Positions 20,168 to 20,562 of a stretch of DNA of 20,562 nucleotides are shown here, piece by piece. The notes under the pieces are model-generated. The model saw only the letters and a program-made list of their open reading frames with translations. It made no database searches and was not told the origin of the DNA. Source of the stretch: SZUA-430 sp044375275. GTDB lineage: Bacteria > Pseudomonadota > Alphaproteobacteria > Micropepsales > Micropepsaceae. The position numbers and the translations under genes were made by a program. Within the stretch, counting starts at the first letter, position 1; each line of letters begins with the position of its first letter. The stretch spans positions 1 to 20,562 of the forward strand of contig JBILMZ010000034.1 of NCBI GenBank assembly GCA_044375275.1, read 5' to 3'.

Positions 20168-20562
20168 ATGGAAATTCACAAGGTTGGCGTCATCGGCGCC
20201 GGGCAGATGGGCAACGGCATCGCCCATGTGTGCGCTCTCGCGGGCTACGACGTCCTCCTTCACGACGTGAAGAAGGAGAAGGTGGATGCCGCCTTCGAGA
20301 TCATCTCCGGGAACCTCTCGCGCCAGGTCGCGCGCGGAAAGATCACGGACGCGGAAAAAGACAAGGCGATGAAGCGCATCCAGCCGGCCTTCAGCCTGGA
20401 TGATTTCGCCCAGGTCGATTTCGCCATCGAAGCGGCAACAGAAGACGAGAAGGTCAAGCGCCAGATCTTCCAGAGCCTGTGTCCCAAGCTCTCGAAAAAC
20501 GCGATGATCGCCAGCAACACCTCGTCGATCTCGATCACGCGACTGGCGTCGGTGACCGACAG
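20168..20562 (+). CDS. 3-Hydroxybutyryl-CoA dehydrogenase, N-terminal part (runs off the right edge)
   Basis: The first 131 codons of a 3-hydroxyacyl-CoA dehydrogenase of about 290 aa (Hbd/PaaH type). The Rossmann motif GAGQMG is at residues 10-15 in VGVIGAGQMGNGIAHVCALA. It is followed by the ISGNLSRQVARGKI helix, FAIEAATEDEKVKRQIFQSL, and IASNTSSISITRLAS, where the Ser/Asn residues contact substrate in this family. The catalytic His lies beyond the window. It interconverts (S)-3-hydroxybutyryl-CoA and acetoacetyl-CoA. Position after etfBA is a common arrangement and fits feeding crotonyl-CoA to Ccr or running beta-oxidation. A weak GCGAG precedes the ATG at 20168. Confidence 0.93.
   Translation, partial: MEIHKVGVIGAGQMGNGIAHVCALAGYDVLLHDVKKEKVDAAFEIISGNLSRQVARGKITDAEKDKAMKRIQPAFSLDDFAQVDFAIEAATEDEKVKRQIFQSLCPKLSKNAMIASNTSSISITRLASVTD

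Noticed and set aside
1..20562. A defence island, CRISPR array, prophage or integrative element
   Set aside because: I looked for direct-repeat arrays, integrases, transposases, toxin-antitoxin pairs and nuclease/ATPase pairs and found none; RecQ here is an ordinary housekeeping-type helicase.

Overview
The window looks like chromosomal DNA of a GC-rich alphaproteobacterium. It carries genes for most of the ethylmalonyl-CoA (EMC) pathway of acetyl-CoA assimilation together with several small gene families typical of alphaproteobacteria: a PAS_5-type protein, a HIG1-like twin-membrane protein next to a PduO-type adenosyltransferase, and a separate etfBA-hbd block. I cannot name the order or genus. 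I see no rRNA, tRNA, CRISPR array, transposase, phage or plasmid functions.

Layout. (a) 1-1018, minus strand: the N-terminal 207 codons of ethylmalonyl-CoA mutase (ecm, running off the left edge), preceded by a 73-aa unknown protein. (b) 1091-5334: an exported rhodanese-like protein (-), a DUF1684 lipoprotein (+), a RecQ helicase (-) and a PAS_5 protein (+). Between the first two lies a long near-perfect inverted repeat. (c) 5335-9325, plus strand: a 209-bp dyad-rich regulatory region, then ccr (crotonyl-CoA carboxylase/reductase), an ExoD-family membrane protein and mcd (methylsuccinyl-CoA dehydrogenase). (d) 9330-13844, minus strand: a FabH-like ketosynthase tail to tail with mcd, an HSD17B10-like SDR dehydrogenase, a small eRF1-like ('translational machinery') protein, a TesB-like thioesterase broken by an in-frame TAA, and an unknown multi-pass membrane protein. 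(e) 14038-18145, plus strand: a YdcF-family protein, a run of small proteins (CsbD-like, a 49-aa basic protein, a 100-aa unknown, a HIG1-like protein), the cob(I)alamin adenosyltransferase, a YbjN-domain exported protein and a rhomboid protease. (f) 18146-20562, plus strand: a promoter with an overlapping palindrome, then etfB, etfA and the start of a 3-hydroxybutyryl-CoA dehydrogenase gene (running off the right edge).

How the genes fit together. Crotonyl-CoA is reductively carboxylated by Ccr. Ecm, which needs adenosylcobalamin from the PduO-type adenosyltransferase, rearranges ethylmalonyl-CoA to methylsuccinyl-CoA. Mcd oxidises that to mesaconyl-CoA and passes its electrons to EtfAB. The 3-hydroxybutyryl-CoA dehydrogenase, and possibly the SDR, sit on the C4 acyl-CoA feed into the pathway. 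This is a C2-assimilation and acyl-CoA oxidation neighbourhood split into several transcription units.

The best leads for something undescribed are regulatory. Three dyads lie in front of ccr, and one of them resembles a palindrome placed over the putative etfBA start site. An FNR/FixK-type box sits at class-II spacing from a -10 in front of the eRF1-like gene, in the centre of a 38-bp palindrome. A 28-bp-arm extragenic palindrome lies at 1716-1809. The interrupted thioesterase also deserves a check. I found no convincing new defence, secretion or mobile system.
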